This document shows, piece after piece, positions 1-6,635 of a stretch of DNA of 24,956 bases (within the stretch, counting starts at the first letter, position 1; each line of letters begins with the position of its first letter). This DNA comes from an uncultured Lachnospiraceae bacterium (GTDB lineage: Bacteria; Bacillota; Clostridia; Lachnospirales; Lachnospiraceae). A program made the position numbers and the translations under genes. The stretch is taken from the NCBI GenBank assembly GCA_910579425.1, contig CAJTVL010000059.1, positions 1-24,956 of the forward strand. The letters run 5' to 3'. The notes below the pieces were generated by a model, which ran no database searches, was not told where the DNA came from, and saw only the letters and a list, made by a program, of their open reading frames with translations.

Positions 1-790
1 CACAAGCCCCGCTTCAATGTCGGCAAGCATGGACTGGAAGCCGGGTCTTTGGAATGCTCGTGTACGGTAAAGAAGTAAGCAACCGAAAACGAAAGATAGA
101 CCGCCAGCAAATTGTGTGTAGCGATGGCCTTTACCGTGTGAATATTTACAGTGCATCCCGGCCTAAACAGCTTTTCTACAAGGAGTGCGATTTTTGACTC
201 TATAGAGCGGTATGCTATTTGGAACAATGCATTGTACCTGTTAAGGTATTTTGTTGCTGCCCCACGGCGGCGGCTTGGCCGGCCGGCTGTTTCGGGGATA
301 AGCCTCCCTTTATAGCTGTCAAGCACGAAGGTCTCGTCAAATTCAGTGACATCCCCCAGAACCACGGGGGATTCACCGAAAAAATCCTCAAGTGCCATGA
401 GCAGCTTATGCCTCATGTTAAAAGCAGTCTGATGTGTGAGCCCGAGTGTTTTCTCAGCATGACTCAGGGAATCGCCCTCCAATGTCTGCCTTAAGAGATC
501 CTGCCACACGTCCATCCCAAAGTGTGACATGGACAGTTGGTTCCCGTGGTTGGCACATAGGTTTTCCCACAGGACTTGCACAGACAGCGCTGCTTTCCGC
601 ATTTAGACCCATAAAGAATTATGTTATGGGATCCACAGTGCGGACACGGAATACGTTCCGATGCAGTCTGCTGTGCGCCGTCGCCATGGGGAATCACATT
701 GGCAGCAAGGAGCAGTCCAGCTATTTCGTCCTGTGACAGAGATCTCAGATATTGAACAACAGTCTGACGGTCCAACATATTAATCACCAT
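1..790 (-). pseudogene. Decayed IS1595-family transposase (left-truncated by window edge)
   Basis: Residues 1-99 from 790 down to 491 carry a zinc ribbon (CPHCGSHN...CKSCGKTY) followed by TTGT, the N-terminal layout of IS1595/ISXO2-type transposases. The frame is then lost near position 540. One base further along the reading frame the protein resumes (LSMSHFGMDVWQ, LTHQTAFNMRHKLL) and reaches the first catalytic Asp in VTEFDETFV. After GRPSRRRG (about 265) the sequence jumps directly to ATKYLNRYNALF, which in this family is the extreme C-terminus, so the central DDE core is deleted. The frame then stays open to the window edge. Frameshift plus internal deletion make it non-functional. Family membership is from motif recognition; the exact IS is not named. 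Confidence 0.8.
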
Positions 791-915
791 AATCCTGACA
801 GCACAGGACGCCTTTCTTTAATGTTGAGACCATTATACCGAATCAAGTGTCCAAATAAACGGACTTATAAGGGCGGCCAACCCATTTTTTGACTAACACC
901 ATTCTCATAAATCTA

Positions 916-949
916 TTGACAATCAAGTGCATATAGTATATAGTGTGCA
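916..949 (+). promoter_or_regulatory. Promoter of the ytr-like operon with an overlapping imperfect palindrome
   Basis: TTGACA at 916-921 and TATAGT at 939-944 are separated by 17 nt, a near-consensus sigma-A promoter. An imperfect dyad from 928 to 949, with TGCA at both ends, covers the spacer and the -10 box. YtrA-type GntR proteins usually repress their own operon, so this dyad is the likely operator (inference). Confidence 0.75.
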
Positions 950-988
950 TTGCGTAACATCACATTAGAAATCAGAGGGAGGGAAAAA

Positions 989-1363
989 GTGAAAATACTA
1001 ATATCCAATACTTCCGACAAACCTTTATATCAACAAATTAAAGACCAAATCAAAGACGCAATTTTGAAAGAAGAATTGAAACAGGGCGATTCACTTCCGT
1101 CTATCCGTGCTTTTGCAAATGATTTGAAAGTAAGCGTCTTAACTATCCGGCGAGTTTACGAAGAATTAGAACAAGAGGGGTTTGTCATAAGCCAAGTAGG
1201 AATAGGAACATCTGTATCAGCAAGCAATCTTGAATTGCTCCGTGATTCCAAACGTAGGCTTGTAGAGGAAAAAATGATTGACATGATTCAAACAGCAAAA
1301 ACATTAAAAATATCCAAAGAGGAACTTAATACCATGATGGATATTCTTTACGGGGAGGATTGA
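989..1363 (+). CDS. GntR-family regulator, YtrA type
   Basis: Encodes a 124-residue protein with an N-terminal winged helix-turn-helix typical of GntR proteins (PLYQQIKDQIKDAIL, GDSLPSIRAFANDLKVS, TIRRVYEELEQEGF) and only a short helical tail, the size of the YtrA subfamily. The GTG at 989 is preferred because AGAGGGAGGG lies just upstream; an ATT at 950 in the same frame lies inside the promoter region and has no ribosome site. The stop is 1 nt before the ABC ATPase start, so the two are co-transcribed. YtrA proteins repress linked ABC transporters, often ones responding to envelope stress or antibiotics. Base composition is AT-rich compared with the pepT side, which suggests acquisition by transfer. 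Confidence 0.88.
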   Translation: MKILISNTSDKPLYQQIKDQIKDAILKEELKQGDSLPSIRAFANDLKVSVLTIRRVYEELEQEGFVISQVGIGTSVSASNLELLRDSKRRLVEEKMIDMIQTAKTLKISKEELNTMMDILYGED

Positions 1364-1364
1364 A

Positions 1365-2225
1365 ATGAACAATATTTTGAAAGTAGATGGATTGAGCAAG
1401 TCGTATGGTGACTTTTCTCTAACAGATGTGACATTCTCATTGCCGGAAGAATGTATAACAGGCTTTATTGGTATCAATGGAGCGGGTAAGACAACCACAT
1501 TGCGTACACTTTTAGGATTGACGAGCAGAAGTTCCGGCAATATCCAATTTTTTGGTCTTGACATGGACAGAAATGAAAAGCAGATTAAAGACCGAATAGG
1601 CGTTGTCTTAGATGATGGCTGCTTTTACGATGAACTTACTTTAGCTGAAATGAAAAGAATCATAGCATCGGCGTATACTTCATGGTCTGAACAGGATTTT
1701 AAACGTTATATGGATATGTTTTCACTTGACCCAAAACAAAAAATCAATATGCTCTCCAAAGGTATGAAAATGAAGTATGCACTTGCATTAGCCCTTTCTC
1801 ATAACGCGGAATTGCTGATTATGGACGAACCTACAAGCGGACTTGACCCATTAATCAGAAGCCAGCTTTTAAAAATCCTAACAGATTACATGGCAAATGG
1901 CGGCAAGGGGGTTTTCTTTTCAACACACATTACTTCCGACCTTGATAAGATAGCGGATATGCTTATTATGATTGACAAGGGGCATATTATTTTTCAGGAA
2001 GAAAAAGACGCTTTGATTGACACATACCGAATTGTGAAAGGTGATATAGGACAACTTACAGATGATATGCGTAAATGTTTTTTAAACATATCGGAAACAG
2101 CATTTGGATTTACGGGAATCACAAAACAGGCAACAGAAATACAACGTTATTTTTCCGACATTATCATTGAACGACCTACGATTGAAGATATTATGCTTGC
2201 CAATATAGGAGGGAATAAAAAATGA
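1365..2225 (+). CDS. ABC transporter ATP-binding protein (YtrB/BcrA-like)
   Basis: A 286-residue ATPase with Walker A GINGAGKT at about 36-43, signature LSKGM at 130-134 (a divergent form of LSGGQ), Walker B LLIMDEP at 150-156 and the switch His in STHITSD at about 188. It powers an ABC-2 type permease at the cytoplasmic membrane; in this class the usual role is export or sensing of peptide antibiotics or lipid-linked compounds. The stop overlaps the start of the permease gene (ATGA at 2222-2225), so translation is coupled. Since the permease is broken by an insertion element, the ATPase may now lack its partner. Substrate cannot be read from the sequence. Confidence 0.92.
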   Translation: MNNILKVDGLSKSYGDFSLTDVTFSLPEECITGFIGINGAGKTTTLRTLLGLTSRSSGNIQFFGLDMDRNEKQIKDRIGVVLDDGCFYDELTLAEMKRIIASAYTSWSEQDFKRYMDMFSLDPKQKINMLSKGMKMKYALALALSHNAELLIMDEPTSGLDPLIRSQLLKILTDYMANGGKGVFFSTHITSDLDKIADMLIMIDKGHIIFQEEKDALIDTYRIVKGDIGQLTDDMRKCFLNISETAFGFTGITKQATEIQRYFSDIIIERPTIEDIMLANIGGNKK

Positions 2226-2650
2226 TGTTATTCAGTTTGTTGAAAAAGGATTTTCTGATTGTTAAAAAGTATGTTTTTATCATGTTGATAGCTGCCATTC
2301 TTATTCCACCTTTTATGCTTTGGAGGACACCGGAATTTACAGGTGTTTTGGGATTTATCCTCTCAATTATCTTTGCGGTTTTTATGCTTTTGCAATATGT
2401 ATCGCTGAAAGAATACCAGTTTCCCAAAGCTGCTACATTGCTATGTGCTACCCCGTTTTCACGGAAAATGTTAGTTTTGTCAAAATATGTTTTTTGCATG
2501 GTAATTTTTTTAGCCTGTTGTATCATTTTCGGAATCGAAACCTTAATTATCCCAGGATTGGGAAGTTTGGATATGAATTTGTTGGTACTTATGCTTTTTG
2601 TTATATCCGTGTTCATTGGTATCCTAATCTCCCGAATTTGTTATACATAG
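2222..2650 (+). pseudogene. ABC-2 permease, 5' part, interrupted by an IS1634 element
   Basis: Residues 1-134 belong to a small ABC-2 permease with hydrophobic segments at about 16-33, 40-60, 91-113 and 120-137. The native reading ends at 2622; the last eight codons up to the TAG at 2648 come from the end of the inserted element. Joining 2222-2622 to 4369-4609 gives one uninterrupted frame of 213 codons plus stop, reading VFIGIYLPVQYKFGYE across the scar, the usual size for this permease type. The start ATG overlaps the ATPase stop. The present product would lack its last membrane segments and is probably inactive. Confidence 0.88.
2617..2622 (+). repeat. Target-site duplication, left copy (TGGTAT)
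   Basis: TGGTAT directly precedes the left end of the IS1634-type element and is repeated at 4363-4368 directly after its right end. Deleting the element and one copy restores the permease frame. Confidence 0.9.
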
Positions 2651-2654
2651 GTCA
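2623..2654 (+). repeat. Left terminal inverted repeat of the IS1634 element
   Basis: Matches the reverse complement of 4331-4362 at 26 of 32 positions. Overlaps the left arm of a small stem (CATAGGT at 2646-2652 with ACCTATG at 2663-2669). Confidence 0.88.
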
Positions 2655-2714
2655 CCTGACTTACCTATGGAATCCTTATAAAATCAATGTTTTTGGCTTG
2701 TTTTCCTTTACATT

Positions 2715-2758
2715 CATATGTATAATTGATATAATTATATTTAGTGATTATACATATG
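2715..2758 (+). repeat. Subterminal inverted repeat at the transposase start
   Basis: CATATGTATAA at 2715-2725 is mirrored by TTATACATATG at 2748-2758. The same motif forms the inner block of both terminal repeats, so four copies lie in this element. They are candidate transposase-binding sites, and this pair sits just upstream of the transposase coding start. Confidence 0.7.
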
Positions 2759-2773
2759 TCTGGGGGAATCGGC

Positions 2774-4333
2774 GTGGCATCTCTGGTATATTTGAAAAGC
2801 AAAAATGGTACTACATACGTGTATGAAAACATTTCTTTTTGGGATAAGAAAACAAAAAAGCCCAAGTCAAAGCGCAAATGTATCGGACACCTTGACCCTC
2901 AAACCGGGACAGTGCAACCTAACGGCATACGTGGCGGCAATAAAAAGAATTCCGCTCCAAAACAGGAAAGAGAACTGCCGGGGTGTTCCGCTTACAGCTG
3001 CGGCGTTACAGCCCTTCTGGACAAGGTATGTTCCGACATTGGGCTTGGGCATATCCTGAAGAAGATATTTCCCGACGATTACAGCGCCATCCTGACGTGT
3101 GCTTATTACCTGATCAGCGAAGGGCAGGCGCTGTCCAGGGCTGAAAAGTGGTCCAGACAGGCACTTACGCCTTATGGGGCGGTTCTCGCAGACCAACGCA
3201 TCAGTGAACTTCTGGTGCGGATCACGCCGGCTCTGGCACAGGATTTTTTTTCTGCGTGGATCGAATATAACAGGGGTGACAAGTATTACTGCATGGATAT
3301 CACCAGCGTGTCATCCTACAGTGAACTGAACGAGTTTGTGTCCTACGGGTACAATAGGGACAGGGAAAAGCTTCCACAGGTCAATCTCCTGATGGTCAGC
3401 GGGCACACGAGCCACCTCCCATTATTCTTCCGGACGATGCCCGGAAGCATCCATGATGTCAGCACAATGGACGAAAGCCTCAAGCGGCTTGACCTGGTTG
3501 ATGCAAGGCGGCTGCACATGGTCATGGACAAGGGGTTTTACAGTGAAGAGAATGTGGATGCCATGTTCCGGAGGCATATGCGTTTCCTGGCCGGCATCCC
3601 ATTCACAACGTCCCTTTCTTTGGATGCCGTGGAGCGCCACCGCAATGACGAAATGATTTCCTATCGTCATTACTGCTGCGTTCTTGGGGATGAGCTCTAT
3701 GCCGACACAGAACAGATGAAGTGGAAAGGGCACCGCTGTTACCTGCATGTCTATTTCGACAGCCTAAAGGCTGCATTGGATGAGAAAAGGTTCAGCCACA
3801 GGATACTGACAGAATATGAAGAACTCTGTTCCGGGAATACAGTAAAAGGAAACCAGAAAGACTACGAAAGATTCTTCACCGTCAAGGAGACACCTAAGCG
3901 TGGAAGGAAGGTGGAATATAATCAGGAAGCCATAGAAGCATACAGGAAAAACTGCGTTGGGTGGTTCGTGCTTGCCACAAATGATATCAAAGATCCAGTA
4001 GAAGCACTTGAGATTTACCGTATGAAAGATACAGTGGAAAAGCACTTTGATGACCTCAAAAATGACCTTGACATGAAGCGTCTGCGCATCCACTCAGCGG
4101 CAGCAATGGATGGGAGGTTGTTTATCCAGTACATTGCCCTGATCCTTTCCGCTCAGGTAAAAAACATCATGAAAGATAATGGATGGTTTAAAAGCCATAA
4201 TATGCAGGATGTTATAGATGAGATGAAATCTTTACGTGTGGTTACTGTTGAAGGTAAGCGTAAAAAGCTTTATACAACGATGACAGCATTCCAAAAGGAA
4301 ATCGTTGAACTTTTTGGGCTTGCTATAGGCTGA
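2774..4333 (+). CDS. IS1634-family transposase
   Basis: A 519-residue DDE transposase. The catalytic triad is visible as Asp in YCMDITSVS, Asp in MVMDKGFYSEENV and Glu in YRMKDTVEKHFDDLK, the last matching the Y-(2)-R-(3)-E-(6)-K style motif of the IS4/IS1634 superfamily. The N-terminal segment (YLKSKNGTTYVYENISFW) is typical of IS1634 proteins. GTG at 2774 is chosen because GGGGGA lies 6 nt upstream; the ATG at 2756 in the same frame has no ribosome site and falls in the subterminal repeat. The TGA lies inside the right terminal repeat. The frame is intact, so the element may still be active. Confidence 0.9.
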   Translation: MASLVYLKSKNGTTYVYENISFWDKKTKKPKSKRKCIGHLDPQTGTVQPNGIRGGNKKNSAPKQERELPGCSAYSCGVTALLDKVCSDIGLGHILKKIFPDDYSAILTCAYYLISEGQALSRAEKWSRQALTPYGAVLADQRISELLVRITPALAQDFFSAWIEYNRGDKYYCMDITSVSSYSELNEFVSYGYNRDREKLPQVNLLMVSGHTSHLPLFFRTMPGSIHDVSTMDESLKRLDLVDARRLHMVMDKGFYSEENVDAMFRRHMRFLAGIPFTTSLSLDAVERHRNDEMISYRHYCCVLGDELYADTEQMKWKGHRCYLHVYFDSLKAALDEKRFSHRILTEYEELCSGNTVKGNQKDYERFFTVKETPKRGRKVEYNQEAIEAYRKNCVGWFVLATNDIKDPVEALEIYRMKDTVEKHFDDLKNDLDMKRLRIHSAAAMDGRLFIQYIALILSAQVKNIMKDNGWFKSHNMQDVIDEMKSLRVVTVEGKRKKLYTTMTAFQKEIVELFGLAIG

Positions 4334-4362
4334 CATATGTATAATTGATTCGGGATTTTAGG
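4331..4362 (+). repeat. Right terminal inverted repeat of the IS1634 element
   Basis: Reverse complement pairs with 2623-2654 (26 of 32). The transposase stop TGA at 4331-4333 forms its inner edge. Confidence 0.88.
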
Positions 4363-4368
4363 TGGTAT
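4363..4368 (+). repeat. Target-site duplication, right copy (TGGTAT)
   Basis: Second copy of the 6-bp duplication at 2617-2622, immediately outside the right terminal repeat. Confidence 0.9.
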
Positions 4369-4609
4369 TTATCTGCCAGTACAGTATAAATTCGGATATG
4401 AAAAAACAAAATTTGCCTTTGCGGTTATTATTATGGCTTCTCCTTTTATCCTACCACAGCTTCTAAGAATGAATAAATTGGATTTGGTTTTCTTTTTCGA
4501 CCATTCCCCAATTCTGATTTATGCTGGGATTATTTTAATAAGTCTTGCGGTTTTGGCAATATCAGCTTTTTTGTCTATGAAATTTTATGATAAGGCAGAT
4601 TTAGCATAG
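4369..4609 (+). pseudogene. ABC-2 permease, 3' part separated by the IS1634 insertion
   Basis: Continues the permease broken at 2622: from YLPVQYKFGYEKTKF through two hydrophobic stretches (AFAVIIMASPFILPQLL and ILIYAGIILISLAVLAISAFL) to the stop TAG at 4607-4609. It has no start codon with a ribosome site of its own. The reading frame matches the 5' part exactly once the element and one target copy are removed. It lies 15 nt before the DUF3592 gene, which carries its own AAAGGAGG site, so downstream genes may still be expressed if transcription passes the element. Confidence 0.87.
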
Positions 4610-4624
4610 AAAAGGAGGCAAGTT

Positions 4625-5008
4625 ATGGAAAGTAATACTATTTTTCTTTATATCATAGCGATGGCGGCATTATGTTTTGCATTGATAAATGGTATGTGTT
4701 TTCTTTTAAAGAGGAATAAATCAGCGCAAACAACCGGGGTTATTACCTCTGTCAAGATGCCGAATCCAGAAACATCCAAAGCCCGCAATTCAAAATGGGC
4801 AAAAGTTTCTTATAATGTAAACGGAAAAAGTTATCAATCCGCAAATCGTATACAAGTGTCAATGACTTCACAAATCGGAACACCTGTTACGGTGCGCTAT
4901 GATATTTTTAATCCAGAAAAACTATATAGCTTTTCAGTTTCACGAATTATTGTATCATTGATAATAGCTGCTATTTGTATTATTGCAGCGGTATTCAAAC
5001 TTGTGTAA
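4625..5008 (+). CDS. DUF3592-type small membrane protein
   Basis: A 127-residue protein with a membrane segment at about 7-28, an extracytoplasmic-type beta-rich middle (TGVITSVK, KVSYNVNGKSYQS, GTPVTVRYDIFNPEKLYSF) and a second membrane segment at about 104-125. This two-helix sandwich around a short beta domain is the DUF3592 layout; the biochemical role of that domain is not established. AGGAGG at 4612-4617 precedes the ATG. It follows the permease within the AT-rich operon, so it may be an accessory subunit or sensor of the transporter (inference). The IS insertion upstream may reduce its transcription. Confidence 0.8.
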   Translation: MESNTIFLYIIAMAALCFALINGMCFLLKRNKSAQTTGVITSVKMPNPETSKARNSKWAKVSYNVNGKSYQSANRIQVSMTSQIGTPVTVRYDIFNPEKLYSFSVSRIIVSLIIAAICIIAAVFKLV

Positions 5009-5020
5009 GGAGGGATAGAT

Positions 5021-5116
5021 ATGCCGCATTTTCCGGGATGGTTTGTAATTATTTGTATTTTGCTGCCTGTTGCCAATGCCATATATAAGGCATGGAAAAA
5101 TAATAAGAAAAAATGA
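5021..5116 (+). CDS. 31-residue single-pass membrane peptide
   Basis: ATG at 5021 is preceded by TAAGGAGGGA at 5006-5015, one of the best ribosome sites in the window, and the frame runs 31 codons to TGA at 5114-5116. The peptide starts MPHFPGWFVIICILLP, has one hydrophobic helix at about 7-21, and ends in a basic tail (KAWKNNKKK), which would put the C-terminus in the cytoplasm. It begins 12 nt after the DUF3592 stop and is the last gene of the operon. It is below the size cut of most gene callers. Function unknown; small hydrophobic partners of ABC systems are a reasonable guess. Confidence 0.65.
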   Translation: MPHFPGWFVIICILLPVANAIYKAWKNNKKK

Positions 5117-5135
5117 ATTTTGCTGAAAGCAGTCA

Positions 5136-5167
5136 AGGGGCGACAGCCAAAAAGTGCTGCCGTCCCT
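5136..5167 (+). terminator. Stem-loop at the end of the ytr-like operon, next to a group II intron start
   Basis: Twelve-position stem (5136-5147 with 5156-5167; one G.U pair and one mismatch) around an 8-nt loop, 20 nt after the 31-codon gene. It has no T-run now, perhaps because an intron begins at about 5174. Group IIC introns are known to insert just after such stem-loops. Confidence 0.45.
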
Positions 5168-5173
5168 CTGAAT

Positions 5174-5323
5174 GTGTGCCGAGCATGGCGCTAATCTTGC
5201 TGGTGCAAGTCCAGCCACGGGTATTTACCGCCAAGTGTAGTGAACCACAAATCGGTATCAGTAAAGGTATGGTCGAAAAAGGGGCAAGTGGAGTTGACGG
5301 GGTTACAGTGGAAGAACTGGGAA
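5174..5323 (+). mobile_element. Truncated group II intron with reverse-transcriptase fragment
   Basis: GTGTGCC at 5174 matches the GUGYG start of group II introns and is followed by small stems such as GCTGGTGCAAGTCCAGC. After about 5255 a short frame reads MVEKGASGVDGVTVEELGS, the N-terminal conserved block of group II intron reverse transcriptases (KGAxGVDGxTVEEL). The rest of the reverse transcriptase, the maturase part and the 3' ribozyme domains are missing. The spacing between the 5' ribozyme piece and the reverse-transcriptase block is too short for a full intron, so there is an internal deletion as well. The fragment ends at the pepT stop codon. Type assignment rests on motif recognition only. 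Confidence 0.65.
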
Positions 5324-5324
5324 G

Positions 5325-6566
5325 TTATCCCGCGTATTTCTCCGCAATCCGCACCAAAAGCCCTGCAATCTTTTCCATATCGTCCGCGCAGGCATACTCA
5401 TACTTCCCATGGAAATTCTGTCCTCCCGTACAGAGATTCGGGCAGGGCAGGCCCATAAAGGAAAGCCTGGCTCCGTCTGTGCCGCCTCTGATGGGCGCCA
5501 CCACAGGCTCAATTCCCAGCTCCTGCATAGCCTCCTTTGCGTTGTCGATCAGATGCATATGCTTTTCAATGACCTCTTTCATATTATAATAGGAGTCTTT
5601 CATCGTGATCTCAAAGGTTCCCTCCCCGTACTTTTGGTTGAGGAATTCTCCTGTCTGTAAAAACAGGACTTTTTTCTTTTCAAATTTCTCTTTGTCATGG
5701 TCACGGATAATATAATCCGCCAGGGCTTCCTCCACCGTGCCGTTTAAGGCGTCCAGGTGGTAAAAACCCTCATAGCCGCAGGTGTACATGGGATTTTCCG
5801 CTGCCGGAAGCATGGCCTGGAACTCCTGTGCCAGCAAAAGCGCATTGCGCATCTTATCCTTGGCCTCCCCCGGATGGACGCTTCTTCCGCGGATCCTTAC
5901 CTTTGCGCCTGCGGCGTTGAAATTCTCATATTCCAATTCTCCCAGCTTTCCTCCGTCCACGGTGTAGGCATAGTCCGCGCCAAAGAGCTTCACGTCAAAG
6001 TAATCCGCTCCGGCCCCCACCTCTTCATCCGGGGTAAAGCCCACCCTGATCTTTCCATGAGAAACCTCCGGGTGCTTCAACAGATACTCGGCCATTGTCA
6101 TGATCTCCGCAACGCCCGCCTTGTCATCCGCTCCCAGGAGAGTAGTACCGTCAGTTACAATCAGCCTCCTGCCCTTATATCCGGCCAGCTCCGGAAAATC
6201 GGCCACCTTCAAAATAACCTGCGCCGTGTCCACGCTTCCTTCATTCAGCACAATATCGCCGCCGTCATAATCCTCTATGAGCCTGGGCTTTACTCCCGCC
6301 CCTGACACTGCCGGGGACGTGTCCATATGGGCGATAAATCCCAGTACCGGGGCATTCTCGCATCCCTTGGAAGCCGGAACACTGGCATAGACATAACAGC
6401 GCTCCTTATCATACGTGATTTCCTGCGCTCCCATCTCCTGAAGCTGCCTGGCCAAAAGCCTTGCCAGGTCATGCTGCTTCAAGGTGGAAGGGGTGGTTTC
6501 GCTTCCTTCCGCAGACTCCGTGTCAATTTTTACATACTCTAAAAAGTTCTCGATTACTCTGCTCAT
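5325..6566 (-). CDS. pepT: Peptidase T (aminotripeptidase)
   Basis: A 413-residue M20-family zinc aminopeptidase that removes the N-terminal residue of tripeptides in the cytoplasm. Visible metal and catalytic sites include AHMDTSP (His80, Asp82), GADDKAG (Asp147/148), TPDEEVG (Glu181, Glu182) and the C-terminal RGGTDGARLSFMGLPCPNLCTGGQ-type block ending with the metal His in NFHGKYE. Length is normal for PepT. AGAGGAAAG lies 8 nt before the ATG. The gene lies 69 nt after the MutS2-like gene on the same strand and may share its transcript. Its stop codon is the exact border of the accessory patch; the coding sequence itself is complete. Confidence 0.95.
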   Translation of the reverse strand: MSRVIENFLEYVKIDTESAEGSETTPSTLKQHDLARLLARQLQEMGAQEITYDKERCYVYASVPASKGCENAPVLGFIAHMDTSPAVSGAGVKPRLIEDYDGGDIVLNEGSVDTAQVILKVADFPELAGYKGRRLIVTDGTTLLGADDKAGVAEIMTMAEYLLKHPEVSHGKIRVGFTPDEEVGAGADYFDVKLFGADYAYTVDGGKLGELEYENFNAAGAKVRIRGRSVHPGEAKDKMRNALLLAQEFQAMLPAAENPMYTCGYEGFYHLDALNGTVEEALADYIIRDHDKEKFEKKKVLFLQTGEFLNQKYGEGTFEITMKDSYYNMKEVIEKHMHLIDNAKEAMQELGIEPVVAPIRGGTDGARLSFMGLPCPNLCTGGQNFHGKYEYACADDMEKIAGLLVRIAEKYAG

Positions 6567-6635
6567 TTTGCTTTCCTCTCTTTCGGGTTTTGTGTCCTGT
6601 ACGCAAACATACTCATTGCATTTGTGTACATTATC

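Larger units (their letters stand above)
2623..4362 (+). mobile_element. Complete IS1634-family insertion sequence, 1740 bp
   Basis: The ends are defined by 32-nt imperfect inverted repeats at 2623-2654 and 4331-4362 (26 of 32 identical; shared blocks CCTAA, CCCGAAT, TTATACATA, GTCA). They are flanked by a 6-bp duplication, TGGTAT. One transposase gene fills most of the element and its stop codon lies inside the right repeat. IS1634 elements are known for this size and for duplications of five to six or more bases. Intact ends, an intact transposase frame and a perfect duplication indicate a recent insertion. The element is richer in GC than the operon it interrupts. Confidence 0.9.

Noticed and set aside
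2715..4349. Direct repeat CATATGTATAATTGAT at 2715 and 4334 as the target duplication of the IS
   Set aside because: The copies lie inside the element. The true ends are the CCTAA...CCCGAAT repeats at 2623 and 4362, flanked by TGGTAT, which restore the permease frame.
5113..5589. 158-codon plus-strand frame covering the intron fragment and the end of pepT
   Set aside because: Only a short stretch resembles a reverse transcriptase; the rest is antisense to pepT.
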